Positions 25,307 to 34,752 are shown, counted from the stretch's first letter. The stretch is 34,866 bases of DNA from Bacteroidales bacterium (GCA_007123885.1 SLGC01000108.1:1-34866), one strand, 5' to 3'. Program-made: numbers and translations. The notes: generated from the sequence alone by a model not told the origin.

Positions 25307-26263
25307 CTAAGCGCTTCTGCCATACCGTGCGGCAAAAATGCTTGTAATAAATATCTGCCATGCATGGAACAGCATAAGGGGCACCAGGACAAGGCCGGCT
25401 GCATGGAAACCGGCAAACAGGACACTTGAAAAGACTGTGCCGTGCACCAGCGATTTGTTGGATCCGCAAAAAAGGGCTGTTATCCTGTCTTCCCTGTTTA
25501 ACCCCAATATCGATGAAACTCCGTAAATCAATCCGTAAACCAGGTGGAACAGCCCAATGACAATAATTACAAGAAGTCCCAGATCAATGAAATGCAGTGA
25601 TCCGAAAACATCTTCATTGAATGAATTTGCAAAGCTTATAAAGATTATCAGCAGGATAACGGATTTGTCAAACCTGGCGAGTTCCCTTAAATGCTTCATG
25701 GCAAAGGAATAGAGCATCCTTCGCATTGCCAGTCCGACGATAACCGGTAATATGATGCTTATGAAAAGCCTGAAATATATCACAGTGAAGTCATACCCCC
25801 CGTCTGCATGCTGCAAAAAAAGCCCCATCCATAAAGGAGTAATAATGACTCCTGCCAGACCCGATACACTTGCGTTAAAAATTGCTGCAGGGATATTACC
25901 TTTCCCGATCGATACCATCACCACCGACGAAGAGACTGTTGAGGGAACAGCTGCCATAAAAAAAAGACCGAGCCAGAGTATTTCATGCTCCTCAGTCTTG
26001 ATAAAGGGATGAAATATCATGACTATCAGTGGAAACAACAGGAAGGTGGCAGACTGGACCAATAGATGAAGGCGCCAGTTTGTTAATCCCAGCATGATCT
26101 TTTCAGTACTCAGCCTGATCGCGTAAAAGAAAAAAATCAGGAAAATGCCTGCTGTGCTGATATGGCCGAGAATCACGCCGCCCTGCCCCCTGACCGGGTG
26201 TGGAAAAAAGTATGCAAGTATAACTACGGCAATGATCGCCAGAACAAATTTATCCAGTTTCAC
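25307..26263 (-). CDS. Bile acid:sodium symporter-family protein, YfeH/SLC10A7-like
   Basis: A 318-residue membrane protein with nine or ten hydrophobic segments along its whole length, matching the SBF-like family. Typical landmarks are LAYFFPHPVRGQGG at the N-terminus, IFLIFFFYAIRLSTEKI, and the central AAVPSTVSSSVVMVSIGKGN, which holds the crossing helices of the transport site. GLNREDRITALFCGSNKSLVHGT in the C-terminal half is characteristic of the YfeH/SLC10A7 branch, not the true bile-acid carriers. The substrate of this branch is not well established. The gene is followed by the GntP gene on the same strand. The 399-base gap upstream (26264-26662) contains no gene; it carries copy 1 of a 108-bp repeat. 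Confidence 0.88.
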   Translation of the reverse strand: MKLDKFVLAIIAVVILAYFFPHPVRGQGGVILGHISTAGIFLIFFFYAIRLSTEKIMLGLTNWRLHLLVQSATFLLFPLIVMIFHPFIKTEEHEILWLGLFFMAAVPSTVSSSVVMVSIGKGNIPAAIFNASVSGLAGVIITPLWMGLFLQHADGGYDFTVIYFRLFISIILPVIVGLAMRRMLYSFAMKHLRELARFDKSVILLIIFISFANSFNEDVFGSLHFIDLGLLVIIVIGLFHLVYGLIYGVSSILGLNREDRITALFCGSNKSLVHGTVFSSVLFAGFHAAGLVLVPLMLFHAWQIFITSIFAARYGRSA

Positions 26264-26464
26264 CGGCAGAACAGCTTTTATTTATCCCGCCCGGAAGTTT
26301 GCAGACGCAGGCAGGTTTGATATTGACAGGGTAAGCAGTCAGTTGATTACAATGATCCTGCTTCCGGAAAGGCAAATATACATGAATTTTCCATCAGTTG
26401 AAAAACCTACATATAGCAATGTATTGCATGGAAAATCGACCTTCAGGTCAAATTTATTTCAGCT

Positions 26465-26572
26465 AAATTACACACACACGGATTAAAAAATTTTATGGTA
26501 AAGCGAAGCGGTTCCTCCTGTCCGTCAAAATTTTGTAACTTCTCCACGAAATTTTGACTCTTGTTTTTACAG
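26465..26572 (-). repeat. Copy 1 of a 108-bp dispersed element with conserved hairpin
   Basis: Read on the minus strand, this copy aligns without gaps to 34753-34860 on the plus strand, with 10 mismatches in 108 bases. It begins 90 bases after the stop of the macro-domain gene and points the same way as that gene. Positions 26524-26558 form a hairpin with a 10-bp perfect stem (GTCAAAATTT with its complement), one mismatch and three to four further pairs. The rest is a conserved GGAACCGCTTCGCTTTA block, a T-rich run and a GTGTGTG-containing end. There is no transposase nearby and no obvious target-site duplication. Confidence 0.85.
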
Positions 26573-26662
26573 GTGAAATCTAAATTATTTGCCCAACATT
26601 CCATTACCATGTTAAAAAAGGCAGATATCATCGGATTGTTCCTGAAATTCTCCCTTTCCTGT

Positions 26663-27196
26663 CTATAATCCCGCAGGAGGCAGCACTTCATCATAAACAT
26701 CCAGGTCCTCCTTGCTGAAAAGAACAATACGTACAGTCTTAACGTGCCGTAATTGCGGGATCATCTCCATGATCGCACTTATGGCCACTCTCGCAGCCTT
26801 TTCCACCGGGTAGCCGAAAGCTCCTGTGGATATCGCGGGAAAAGCAATTGATCCGGCCTTTTTTTCATCAGCCAGTTTAAGTGCATTCCTGTAACAGTTC
26901 ATCAATAATTCATCCTCAGGCTTATCCTGACCATATACCGGCCCCAGGCAATGAATCACATAATCATTCGGCAGCTTGTGAGCGCCTGTTATAACAGCCT
27001 CACCCGGCTTTATGGGTGCAAGCGGCCTGCACTCTTCCTCGAGTCCGGGTCCGGCAGCCTTATGGATTGCTCCGGCCACCCCTCCCCCCGGCCTGAGCCA
27101 GGCATTGGCAGCATTGACCACAGCCTGCATATCTGACTGCATTGAAATATTTCCCTGTACTGCTTCTAATTTAATACCCGATATTGATTTTTCCAT
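26663..27196 (-). CDS. Macro-domain protein (O-acetyl-ADP-ribose deacetylase-type)
   Basis: A 177-residue single macro domain, which binds ADP-ribose and in this subgroup removes acyl or ADP-ribosyl groups. Seen in sequence: MQAVVNAANAWLRPGGGVAGAIHKAAG (about 23-49), which holds the adenine-side Asn and the glycine-rich catalytic loop; GEAVITGAHKLP; YVIHCLGP; and IAFPAISTGAFGYPVEKAA, the distal ribose/phosphate loop. No other domain and no signal peptide. It is the last minus-strand gene before the strand switch and is divergent from the dehydrogenase gene. Whether it acts on O-acetyl-ADP-ribose, ADP-ribosylated protein or nucleic acid is not decided by sequence. No ADP-ribosyltransferase is adjacent. 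Confidence 0.92.
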   Translation of the reverse strand: MEKSISGIKLEAVQGNISMQSDMQAVVNAANAWLRPGGGVAGAIHKAAGPGLEEECRPLAPIKPGEAVITGAHKLPNDYVIHCLGPVYGQDKPEDELLMNCYRNALKLADEKKAGSIAFPAISTGAFGYPVEKAARVAISAIMEMIPQLRHVKTVRIVLFSKEDLDVYDEVLPPAGL

Positions 27197-27279
27197 GACC
27201 TGTCCTCCATAGTTCTTTAAAAGTTTTATATTTTAGCTGACCTGAAACCGGATTTATTAAGGAATACCGCCCTTATTAA

Positions 27280-27305
27280 CAAATATAGCGATTTAAAGTA
27301 ACAAA
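27280..27305 (-). promoter_or_regulatory. Possible promoter of the macro-domain gene
   Basis: On the minus strand TATATTTG (27287-27280) matches the Bacteroidetes -7 consensus TAnnTTTG, and TTTG (27305-27302) lies upstream of it. The spacer is 14 bases, shorter than the usual 19-20, so this is only a candidate. Transcription would start about 75 bases before the macro gene start codon. Confidence 0.3.
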
Positions 27306-27309
27306 ATCA

Positions 27310-27351
27310 GGGTTTGGGTATCTGCTGTTGCCATGCAACCCCCATGAACCC
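27310..27351. repeat. Compound inverted repeat in the divergent spacer
   Basis: GGGTT at 27310-27314 pairs with AACCC at 27347-27351 and GGG with CCC inside it. An inner perfect hairpin GTTGC-CAT-GCAAC lies at 27327-27339. It is in the 295-base gap between the divergent macro and dehydrogenase genes, about 140 bases before the dehydrogenase start, and could be an operator or a leader structure. No known riboswitch is recognised. Confidence 0.3.
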
Positions 27352-27491
27352 AGACAGACAAGAATAAGAGGAACAACCAGGGTGCAGTGAATTTAATTCG
27401 AATCACATCCTCTCTCAGTTGGTAGTTTTACACGATGATTAAAATAAATGCAAAATAATTCCATATAATAACCTTTTAATACTGCAATAAT

Positions 27492-28523
27492 ATGAAAGCA
27501 CTGGTGCTTGAAAACTATATGGACCTTAAATACAGGGATGTCCCCGATCCCGTTTTAGAATCTGATGAAGTGCTGGTTGAGGTAAAAGCCTCAGGAATTT
27601 GCGGAAGCGATATACACGGTATGGATGGCAGCACGGGAAGAAGGATACCTCCGGTAATCATGGGACATGAAGCAAGCGGGATCATAAAGGAAACAGGCAA
27701 AGATGTTAAAGGCTGGAAAACCGGCGAGAGGGTTACCTTTGATTCGACTATTTATCCGCTGGATGACTGGTTTACAAGAAAGGGTATGTATAATCTGAGT
27801 GACGGCAGGATGGTCCTGGGTGTTTCGGCAAAAGAGTTCAGGCGCGACGGGGCTTATGCCCAATATGTTGCCGTCCCTCAACATATTCTGTACAGGATCC
27901 CTGAAAATGTGAGCTTCACAAGGGCCGCCATGGTAGAGCCGGCAGCCGTGGCACTTCACTCCATAAATCTAACACCGGTTGCAGTGAATGATACAGCTGT
28001 GGTTGTTGGCGCCGGAATGATAGGGCTTTTTGTTGTTCAGCTGCTGAAGCTATCCGGATGCACAAGGGTTGTTGCCGTTGATATTGACGATGATAGACTT
28101 GCACTGGCACAACAGCTCGGTGCCTCACTCATGCTTAACCCTGGCGAAAAAGATGTTGCCCTGGAGGTCATGGAAATAACTGAAGGACGGGGTGGTGATA
28201 TTGCATTCGATGCCGTGGGCAACGATCCGGCTATAAACACTGCACTCGGTTCACTAAGAAAAGGCGGCACTCTTACATTGATAGGCAACCTCAAGCCGGC
28301 TGTTGAAATCCCCTTGCAGGCAGTAGTTACCAGGCAAATCCGCCTGCAGGGCTCATGCGCCATTAACGGAGAATATCAAGCCATTCTTGACCTTATGGAA
28401 GGCGGACTTATCAATACAGATATAATACTTAGTGCCGAAGCCCCTCTTGCCGAAGGGGCGGATTGGTTCAGGCGGCTTTACAATAAAGAGAAGGGCCTCC
28501 TGAAAGTTGTTCTTTTACCCTGA
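27492..28523 (+). CDS. Medium-chain zinc-type dehydrogenase (sorbitol/galactitol-phosphate DH-like) lacking structural zinc site
   Basis: A 343-residue NAD(P)-dependent polyol or sugar dehydrogenase of the MDR superfamily. The catalytic zinc ligands are in place: Cys37 in SGICGSDIHG, His59-Glu60 in MGHEASG and Glu149 in MVEPAAV. The Rossmann motif is VVGAGMIG (about 171-178), followed by VDIDDDRLALA, whose acidic end of the second strand suggests NAD. The lobe that normally carries four cysteines for the structural zinc (about 84-112, DSTIYPLDDWFTRKGMYNLSD) contains none, so that site is lost. The gene starts a plus-strand series and is followed 133 bases later by a Gfo/Idh-family gene, suggesting joint oxidation of a sugar or cyclitol. 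Substrate unknown. Confidence 0.93.
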   Translation: MKALVLENYMDLKYRDVPDPVLESDEVLVEVKASGICGSDIHGMDGSTGRRIPPVIMGHEASGIIKETGKDVKGWKTGERVTFDSTIYPLDDWFTRKGMYNLSDGRMVLGVSAKEFRRDGAYAQYVAVPQHILYRIPENVSFTRAAMVEPAAVALHSINLTPVAVNDTAVVVGAGMIGLFVVQLLKLSGCTRVVAVDIDDDRLALAQQLGASLMLNPGEKDVALEVMEITEGRGGDIAFDAVGNDPAINTALGSLRKGGTLTLIGNLKPAVEIPLQAVVTRQIRLQGSCAINGEYQAILDLMEGGLINTDIILSAEAPLAEGADWFRRLYNKEKGLLKVVLLP

Positions 28524-28656
28524 AGCCGGATTTCAGCAGCAGGACAGAAAATGCAGCTTTATGACATTTGTCGGCACCATTCCGGATGAATTATAATAAA
28601 TTTAATATCAGTATTAGTATTAGTATAACAGACCAATAATCCAAAATAACTATTTT

Positions 28657-29793
28657 ATGAACCGGAAACTTCTTACAGGAATAATAGGATGCGGGAAAGT
28701 AGCACACCTTCATGCCAGGGCATTGATAAATGCAGAAAACTCAGAGTTCAGGGCTGTATTCAGCAGGTCTGCAGAAAAAGGAAGCCGGTTCGCCGCCGGT
28801 TATGATGTCAGCTCATATACTTCAGTTGAGGAAATGATCCACAGGGAAAAGCTGGATGTTGTGGTTGTTTGCACACCACACCCCTTTCACAGGGAACCGG
28901 CAATCAAGGCGATGGATGCAGGTGCACACGTACTGGTAGAAAAACCCCTTGCCTCCACCCTGCAGGATTGTGACGAGATGATCGCTGCATCTGTCAGAAC
29001 CGGCAAGACCCTTGGAGTTGTAAGTCAAAGAAGGTTCTACTCACCGTGCATACGAATGCATGAAGCAATTTCCCAGGGCAGGATCGGTACTCCCGCCCTG
29101 GGAACTGTTCTCATGCTCGGATGGAGGGATCAGGATTATTACCGCAGTGATGAATGGAGGGGAACATGGGAGTTTGAGGGTGGTGGTGTACTGGTAAATC
29201 AGGCCCCGCATCAGCTCGATTTGCTGCAATGGTTTATGGGCGGTGAGATCGAAGAGCTTTACGGTATAAGGAAAAATATAAACCACCCCTATATCGAGGT
29301 TGAAGACACCGCCGTTGCAGTACTCCGTTTCAGCAATGGCGGAGTTGGAAATATTGTGGTCAGCAATTCCCAGAAGCCCGGGATATTCGGCAAAGTACAT
29401 ATTCACGGGTCAAACGGGGCATCCCTCGGTGTTCAGACTGATGGCGGGGCCATGTTTATTGCAGGAATGTCGGGTATACTTGAACCTCCAGTAAATGACC
29501 TGTGGACAATACCCGGCCAGGAAAAGATGCTTGATGCCTGGGTAAAGGAGGATTCTGATGAATTCACAAGCATTGATGCCACTGAATACTACATCAGAAA
29601 GCAAAATGAGGAATTTATCGATGCAGTGATCAATGGAAGGGATCCCCTGGTTACTGCAATGGAGGGCAGGAAAACAGTTGAGATATTTACTGCAATCTAC
29701 AGGTCACAGCGTGACAATATTCCTGTAAAGTGGCCACTTAATCCTGAAACCAGCCGGAATGACATGGATGGAAGAATGGCTTCCGATATTTAA
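28657..29793 (+). CDS. Gfo/Idh/MocA-family oxidoreductase
   Basis: A 378-residue NAD(P)-dependent sugar or cyclitol oxidoreductase. The N-terminal Rossmann fold has GIIGCGKVAHLHARAL (about 8-23), VVVCTPHPFHREPAIKAMDAG and the signature EKPLA at 95-99, where Lys96 is the usual catalytic residue. The C-terminal alpha/beta domain includes GWRDQDYYRSDEWRGTWEFEGG and NQAPHQLDLLQWF, whose His is a typical active-site residue. No Tat or Sec signal is present, so it is cytoplasmic, unlike many secreted relatives in this phylum. It lies just downstream of the dehydrogenase gene on the same strand and is probably part of one pathway. The short gap before it holds a repeated AGTATT stretch (28610-28624) of unclear meaning. 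Confidence 0.92.
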   Translation: MNRKLLTGIIGCGKVAHLHARALINAENSEFRAVFSRSAEKGSRFAAGYDVSSYTSVEEMIHREKLDVVVVCTPHPFHREPAIKAMDAGAHVLVEKPLASTLQDCDEMIAASVRTGKTLGVVSQRRFYSPCIRMHEAISQGRIGTPALGTVLMLGWRDQDYYRSDEWRGTWEFEGGGVLVNQAPHQLDLLQWFMGGEIEELYGIRKNINHPYIEVEDTAVAVLRFSNGGVGNIVVSNSQKPGIFGKVHIHGSNGASLGVQTDGGAMFIAGMSGILEPPVNDLWTIPGQEKMLDAWVKEDSDEFTSIDATEYYIRKQNEEFIDAVINGRDPLVTAMEGRKTVEIFTAIYRSQRDNIPVKWPLNPETSRNDMDGRMASDI

Positions 29794-30025
29794 CAACCCC
29801 TGACTGAACCACCCTGATCTCACTTAACACCTCCGGTTATTCCGAACAGACGGTCTTTCGGGCAAAGCCCCGCCAGTTATTATAAGATATATTAACTTCT
29901 TCCATAGAGTTTTTATGTTTTTAACCTAACTTTACTATAAGGTTTTTTGTTTATTCATTCCGAATAAAGATTAAACCATAATGGTATGAAATTTGAAATT
30001 CTTTTTGCTGTGAAATTGTAGTTAA

Positions 30026-32413
30026 ATGATAAAAACATCACCCATGAATGATAAATATTCCGATCGTAGCGGACTTGTTCTTGTTTCAGATGTTTTTCCC
30101 GATAATATTATTGTCCTCCCTCTTGAAAACAAACCTGTTTTTCCCGGATTAACCATCCCTATTGCCTTCAATAACAGAGATATGGCAGAGAAGGTCGAGT
30201 TTTCCTTCAAGCATAACAACAAATTCATAGGTGTCTCTCTCGCAAAAAATATCAATCCCGAAAATATGCTTGAATCGGAAAGATATACCACCGGCACTCT
30301 TTTGAAGGTCCTGAAAATAATGCACAGGGAAGAGGACGGTATTCAGTTCATGGCACAGGCAGTGACACGCTTTCAGAAAATAAAGGATGTAACAAGAGCC
30401 GATCAGCCATTCTGGCAAGTAAAATATGTCTATGAAGAAAAAGAGCCTCCTTCCCAGGAACTTAAAGCTTACACCCTTGCCGTTATAAATTCTGTAAAGG
30501 AACTGATCCAGCTTAACCCCATGTTCCAGGAACAGATCAAACTGGCACTTTCGCAGGTTGGCATGGAAAAACCCGGATTACTAATGGATCTTGTTGCTGC
30601 ATTCCTTACAGCAGATGGCCATCGTATGCAGGAGGTACTTGAGGCTGTCGACCTTTTCGAACGCAGCAACAAACTATTGGTATTGCTGAAGGAAGAGATT
30701 GAACTGAGCCAGTTGCAGCAGGATATCCAGAAACAGATCGAAGAAAAAATATCAAAACAGCAGCGGGAATTCTTCCTCAGGGAGCAATTAAAGGTAATAA
30801 AAAAGGAACTTGGCCTTGAAAAAGAGGGAAAGGCTGCCGAGATTGAAGCCATTGAAAACAAAATAAAACACCTGAATCCGACAGAAGAAGCCTCAAAGGT
30901 TATTAAGGAAGAGATGGAAAAGATGAAAACCCTTGAAAGTGCTTCCCCCGAATTCCAGGTTACCCGCTCTTATCTGAACTGGCTGACCGATCTCCCCTGG
31001 GGCATCTATTCGGAGGAAAACTATGACCTTGTAGAGGCTGCCAGGATACTGAACGAGCAGCATTACGGACTGGATGATGTGAAGCAAAGAATACTTGAAT
31101 TCATAAGCACAATTATAAAGCGCGGGAAGGTATCGGGCAGTATAATTTGCCTTGTTGGCCCTCCCGGAGTTGGAAAAACCTCAATAGGAAAATCAATTGC
31201 CGATTCCCTCGGCCGTAAGTTTTACCGTTTTTCACTCGGAGGAATGCGCGATGAAGCAGAGATAAAAGGACATCGCCGTACATATATAGGGGCAATGCCA
31301 GGGAAATTTGTACAAAGCCTTAAGCGGACCGAAGTTTCCAATCCGGTAATAATGCTTGATGAAATAGATAAGGTCGGGGTCAGCTTCCATGGAGATCCTG
31401 CATCTGCACTTCTGGAGGTACTGGATCCGGAGCAGAATACACAATTCCTGGATCACTACCTGGATGTGCGATTTGACCTGTCAAATATCCTTTTTGTAAC
31501 TACGGCCAATGTGCTGGATACCATCCCCCGCCCGTTGCTGGACAGGATGGAAATAATAAAGCTTTCGGGATATATCCTTGAAGAAAAGATCGAAATAGCC
31601 AAACGTTTCCTTATCCCCAAACAGCGAACCGAACATGGACTTAAAGCATCAGAAATTAATATTACCGATAAGGCACTTGAAAAGATTGCCGACGGTTATG
31701 CCCGCGAAGCGGGAGTAAGGAGCATGGAGAATCATATAAAAAAAATAATGAGGAAGGTGACCCTTGAACAGGCAAAAAAAGATTCTGGAAAAATAACCAT
31801 TTCCCCCAGAAACCTGACAGAATTTATCGGACAGCCTGTTTTCACTACCGAGGAACTGTATAAAAAACCGATTCCAGGTGTAACCCTTGGACTGGCCTGG
31901 ACACCCCTTGGAGGGGCTACCATCTACATAGAGGCATCTGCCATAAAATCCAGGTCCGGCAGCCTGAAGCATACCGGGCAGCTGGGGAAAGTGATGCAGG
32001 AATCGGTTGATATTGCATATTCCTATGTACAGTCATTTAGCAATGATGATGATTATTACAGGGATTTTTTTGATAATCATCGGATCCATCTTCATGTGCC
32101 TGCCGGGGCCACACCTAAAGACGGACCTTCAGCCGGAATAACCATGGCTCTTGCCCTTTATTCACTGGCAAAAAACAAGCCGGTTAAAAGCGGGCTGGGA
32201 ATGACCGGTGAGCTAACACTTACAGGCAGGGTCCTGCCGGTCGGAGGAATTAAGGAAAAGACCATTGCAGCCCGAAGGGTCAAGGTTTTCGATCTGATTT
32301 TCCCCAGGGACAACAAAAAAGATTTTGACGAACTTCCCGGTTACCTGAAAAAGGATGTAAAAGCCCATTTTATCGATTATTTCGACGAGGTTCTTAAAAT
32401 CGCCTGGTCCTGA
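30026..32413 (+). CDS. lon: ATP-dependent protease Lon
   Basis: A 795-residue hexameric AAA+ protease that degrades damaged and regulatory proteins. The N-terminal substrate-binding domain (about 28-230, LPLENKPVFPGLTIPI at its start) and a long coiled coil (about 225-310) precede the AAA+ module: Walker A GPPGVGKTS at 378-386, Walker B VIMLDEID at 441-448 and an arginine-rich sensor region around RPLLDRMEI. The protease domain holds the Ser-Lys dyad: Ser702 in TPKDGPSAG and Lys745 in GGIKEK, with the E. coli spacing of 43 residues. Full length and intact. It is preceded by 232 bases without a gene and has no functional tie to its neighbours. The start could also be Met7. Confidence 0.97.
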   Translation: MIKTSPMNDKYSDRSGLVLVSDVFPDNIIVLPLENKPVFPGLTIPIAFNNRDMAEKVEFSFKHNNKFIGVSLAKNINPENMLESERYTTGTLLKVLKIMHREEDGIQFMAQAVTRFQKIKDVTRADQPFWQVKYVYEEKEPPSQELKAYTLAVINSVKELIQLNPMFQEQIKLALSQVGMEKPGLLMDLVAAFLTADGHRMQEVLEAVDLFERSNKLLVLLKEEIELSQLQQDIQKQIEEKISKQQREFFLREQLKVIKKELGLEKEGKAAEIEAIENKIKHLNPTEEASKVIKEEMEKMKTLESASPEFQVTRSYLNWLTDLPWGIYSEENYDLVEAARILNEQHYGLDDVKQRILEFISTIIKRGKVSGSIICLVGPPGVGKTSIGKSIADSLGRKFYRFSLGGMRDEAEIKGHRRTYIGAMPGKFVQSLKRTEVSNPVIMLDEIDKVGVSFHGDPASALLEVLDPEQNTQFLDHYLDVRFDLSNILFVTTANVLDTIPRPLLDRMEIIKLSGYILEEKIEIAKRFLIPKQRTEHGLKASEINITDKALEKIADGYAREAGVRSMENHIKKIMRKVTLEQAKKDSGKITISPRNLTEFIGQPVFTTEELYKKPIPGVTLGLAWTPLGGATIYIEASAIKSRSGSLKHTGQLGKVMQESVDIAYSYVQSFSNDDDYYRDFFDNHRIHLHVPAGATPKDGPSAGITMALALYSLAKNKPVKSGLGMTGELTLTGRVLPVGGIKEKTIAARRVKVFDLIFPRDNKKDFDELPGYLKKDVKAHFIDYFDEVLKIAWS

Positions 32414-32496
32414 ACGGTCAACAAACTTAAAGAGCATCGCTGCCCATCAGTTAGTATGTTTATATGGAATGGTAAGGTCGATTTGAATAAAAATTG

Positions 32497-32504
32497 TATT
32501 TTTG
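32497..32504 (+). promoter_or_regulatory. Possible -7 element for the esterase-like gene
   Basis: TATTTTTG matches the Bacteroidetes -7 consensus TAnnTTTG exactly and lies 32 bases before the ATG at 32537. The nearest TTTG upstream (32482-32485) is only 11 bases away, so the -33 element is not convincing. Its place downstream of the alternative ATG at 32456 supports the later start. Confidence 0.35.
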
Positions 32505-32536
32505 ATCTACAGAAGTTAATAAATTCCATATACCAT

Positions 32537-34714
32537 ATGAACTCAAAACTGATAATCAAACTGTCTATCCTCTTTTTATTATTCAGTGCCAACATGTCCG
32601 CACAGGAGGATCTGGATGTTATCCGGACAAGGAACAACTACTGGCTTTACTATACCGACGCCCCGAATTCATTATACAGCCATATTACACAGCAGGCATA
32701 CATGATGCTGGAGGACAGGAATAATGAGGTTTCCCTGATAAATACGCTGGAGGGATGGAAGGAAAGGCAAAAGCAGATAAGAGAAACCCTGTACGAAATT
32801 GTGGGCCCCTTTCCTGAAAGAACGCCACTTAATGCAGAGATTACCAGAACTATTGAAAAAGACGGTTTCAGGGTTGAGCATATCATTTACGAATCCCAGC
32901 CGGGCTTTTATGTTACATCCTCAATGTATATTCCCTACAGGACAGCTCGTGAAAAAAAGCCCACCATAATTTACTGCAGCGGACATGCTGCACAGGGATA
33001 CAGAAGCGATACTTACCAGCACAAGATCATCAATCTTGTAAAAAAAGGTTTTGTTGTTTTTGCCTTTGATCCCGTGGGTCAGGGTGAGAGACTGGAGTAT
33101 TATGATCCTGATACCGGGAGATCAATCGTAGGCGGTCCGACAAGAGAACATTCATATCCTGGCGCCCAGGCATTTATTGCCGGCAGCTCCCAGGCAAGGC
33201 ACATGATCTGGGACGGGATCAGGGCTGTTGATTACCTTCTTACCAGGGATGAGGTAGATCCCGAAAGGATAGGCATTACCGGGAGGTCCGGAGGCGGTAC
33301 ACAGTCTTCATACATAGCAGCCATGGATGACCGGATCTATGCTGCAGCACCTGAAGCATATATTACCAGTTTTACCCGGCTGCTTCAATCCATTGGTCCC
33401 CAGGATGCCGAACAAAATTTCTTCAATGGCATCATGCATGGGATAGATCATGCAGATCTGCTGGCTGTCCGTGCTCCAAAACCGACGCTTATAGTAGCCA
33501 CAACCAACGATTTTTTCAGCATCCAGGGAGCAAGGGAAACCAAAAAAGAGGTTTCCCGGGTATTCACTGCATATGGCAAGCCAGATAATTTGGGGATGGT
33601 AGAAGATATCGGACCTCATGCATCTACCCCGGATAACAGGAAAGCTATGTATGCATTTTTCCAGAAACATCTCAATAATCCAGGTAGTCCGGCTGACAGG
33701 GATGTTGAAATTCCAACCCAGGAAGAGCTGATGGTTACGCCCACAGGCCAGATATCCACCTCATTTGAAGTTGAAACTGTGTTCAGCATCAACCGCAGGC
33801 AGTCTGAAGAACTTCTTTCACAACTTGATGATTCCAGGAAGGACATGGGAAACCACCTTCCTGAAGTGGTCAGATCAGCAAAAAGATTGTCAGGATATAA
33901 GGAACCCGGCGATAATAATAATGAACCTGTTTTTACAGGCCAGGTTGCAAGGGATGGCTATCTTATTGACAAACATTTCATTGAAGGGGAAGGCGATTAT
34001 GTAATTCCCTACCTGTTGATGATACCTGAACAGCCAAATTCAAAACTGATCATTTACCTTCATCCTTCCGGCAAGTCTGCCGCAGCTGAAGAGGGTGGAG
34101 AGATTGAGTGGTTTGTCAACCGCGGATACACTGTTCTCGCTCCCGATATTGTCGGCACAGGCGAAACCGGACCGGGAGTTTTCAGGGGCGATTCGTATAT
34201 TGACGGAATATCTTACAACGTCTGGTTTGCTTCAGTACTCATTGGCCGGAGTATTACGGGAATCCGTGCAGGTGATATCGTCAGACTGGCGCGTCTGGCG
34301 GCTGAAAAAGCAGGGACCAGTGAAGTATATGCACTGGCAAGAGGTGAACTGGCGCCTGAACTGCTTCATGCTGCAGCATTTGAATCATCCCTGTCAAGGA
34401 TAGCGCTTATCGGGCCATACTCATCCTATGGTTCAATAGTTCTGAACAGGATGTATGATCCTTTACTTATCCACGGATCAGTGCCGGGTGCACTTGAAGA
34501 GTACGATCTGCCTGATCTTGCAGGAACCCTTGCCCCAAGAAGGCTGCTGCTGGCAAATGTTGTAGATGCTGCGGCAGAAACCAATGACCAGGCAGAAATT
34601 GACAAAGATCTTTCCATAGTAAGAAATATCTACAGATTCAGAAATGGTTCACGTTCATTGCTGATCAGGACAGGCGATAACCTTGAAGACTTTTTCAACG
34701 AATGGTTGAAATAA
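32537..34714 (+). CDS. Secreted acetyl-xylan-esterase-like protein with two alpha/beta-hydrolase domains, second one degenerate
   Basis: A 725-residue exported protein when started at 32537, where MNSKLIIKLSILFLLFSANMSAQ is a clean signal peptide. An ATG at 32456 would add 27 unsuitable residues. The first hydrolase domain (about 75-385) has CSGHAAQGY, the nucleophile elbow GITGRSGGGTQS (Ser251), and a likely His in DIGPHAS, similar to the acetyl xylan esterase/dienelactone hydrolase group. The second domain (about 455-720) repeats the fold (IIYLHPSGKS, GYTVLAPDIVGTGETG), but at the elbow reads ALARGELAP, with no serine nucleophile, so it is probably non-catalytic. It may deacetylate plant or algal glycans at the cell surface or in the periplasm. 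It follows lon by 123 bases and is followed by copy 2 of the repeat. Confidence 0.87.
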   Translation: MNSKLIIKLSILFLLFSANMSAQEDLDVIRTRNNYWLYYTDAPNSLYSHITQQAYMMLEDRNNEVSLINTLEGWKERQKQIRETLYEIVGPFPERTPLNAEITRTIEKDGFRVEHIIYESQPGFYVTSSMYIPYRTAREKKPTIIYCSGHAAQGYRSDTYQHKIINLVKKGFVVFAFDPVGQGERLEYYDPDTGRSIVGGPTREHSYPGAQAFIAGSSQARHMIWDGIRAVDYLLTRDEVDPERIGITGRSGGGTQSSYIAAMDDRIYAAAPEAYITSFTRLLQSIGPQDAEQNFFNGIMHGIDHADLLAVRAPKPTLIVATTNDFFSIQGARETKKEVSRVFTAYGKPDNLGMVEDIGPHASTPDNRKAMYAFFQKHLNNPGSPADRDVEIPTQEELMVTPTGQISTSFEVETVFSINRRQSEELLSQLDDSRKDMGNHLPEVVRSAKRLSGYKEPGDNNNEPVFTGQVARDGYLIDKHFIEGEGDYVIPYLLMIPEQPNSKLIIYLHPSGKSAAAEEGGEIEWFVNRGYTVLAPDIVGTGETGPGVFRGDSYIDGISYNVWFASVLIGRSITGIRAGDIVRLARLAAEKAGTSEVYALARGELAPELLHAAAFESSLSRIALIGPYSSYGSIVLNRMYDPLLIHGSVPGALEEYDLPDLAGTLAPRRLLLANVVDAAAETNDQAEIDKDLSIVRNIYRFRNGSRSLLIRTGDNLEDFFNEWLK

Positions 34715-34752
34715 CAGAAAGGTAGCTGAGAAAATTTTCCTGTATATTTCTT

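Noticed and set aside
26443-26727. Minus-strand 94-residue open frame across the repeat and the macro gene end
   Set aside because: Most of it runs through the 108-bp repeat. In the second copy of that repeat the matching frame has a stop codon, and the other end overlaps the macro gene in another frame. Coding is unlikely.
28609-28626. Short AGTATT-like repeat before the Gfo/Idh gene
   Set aside because: Only about two and a half units, within what A/T-rich spacers show by chance.
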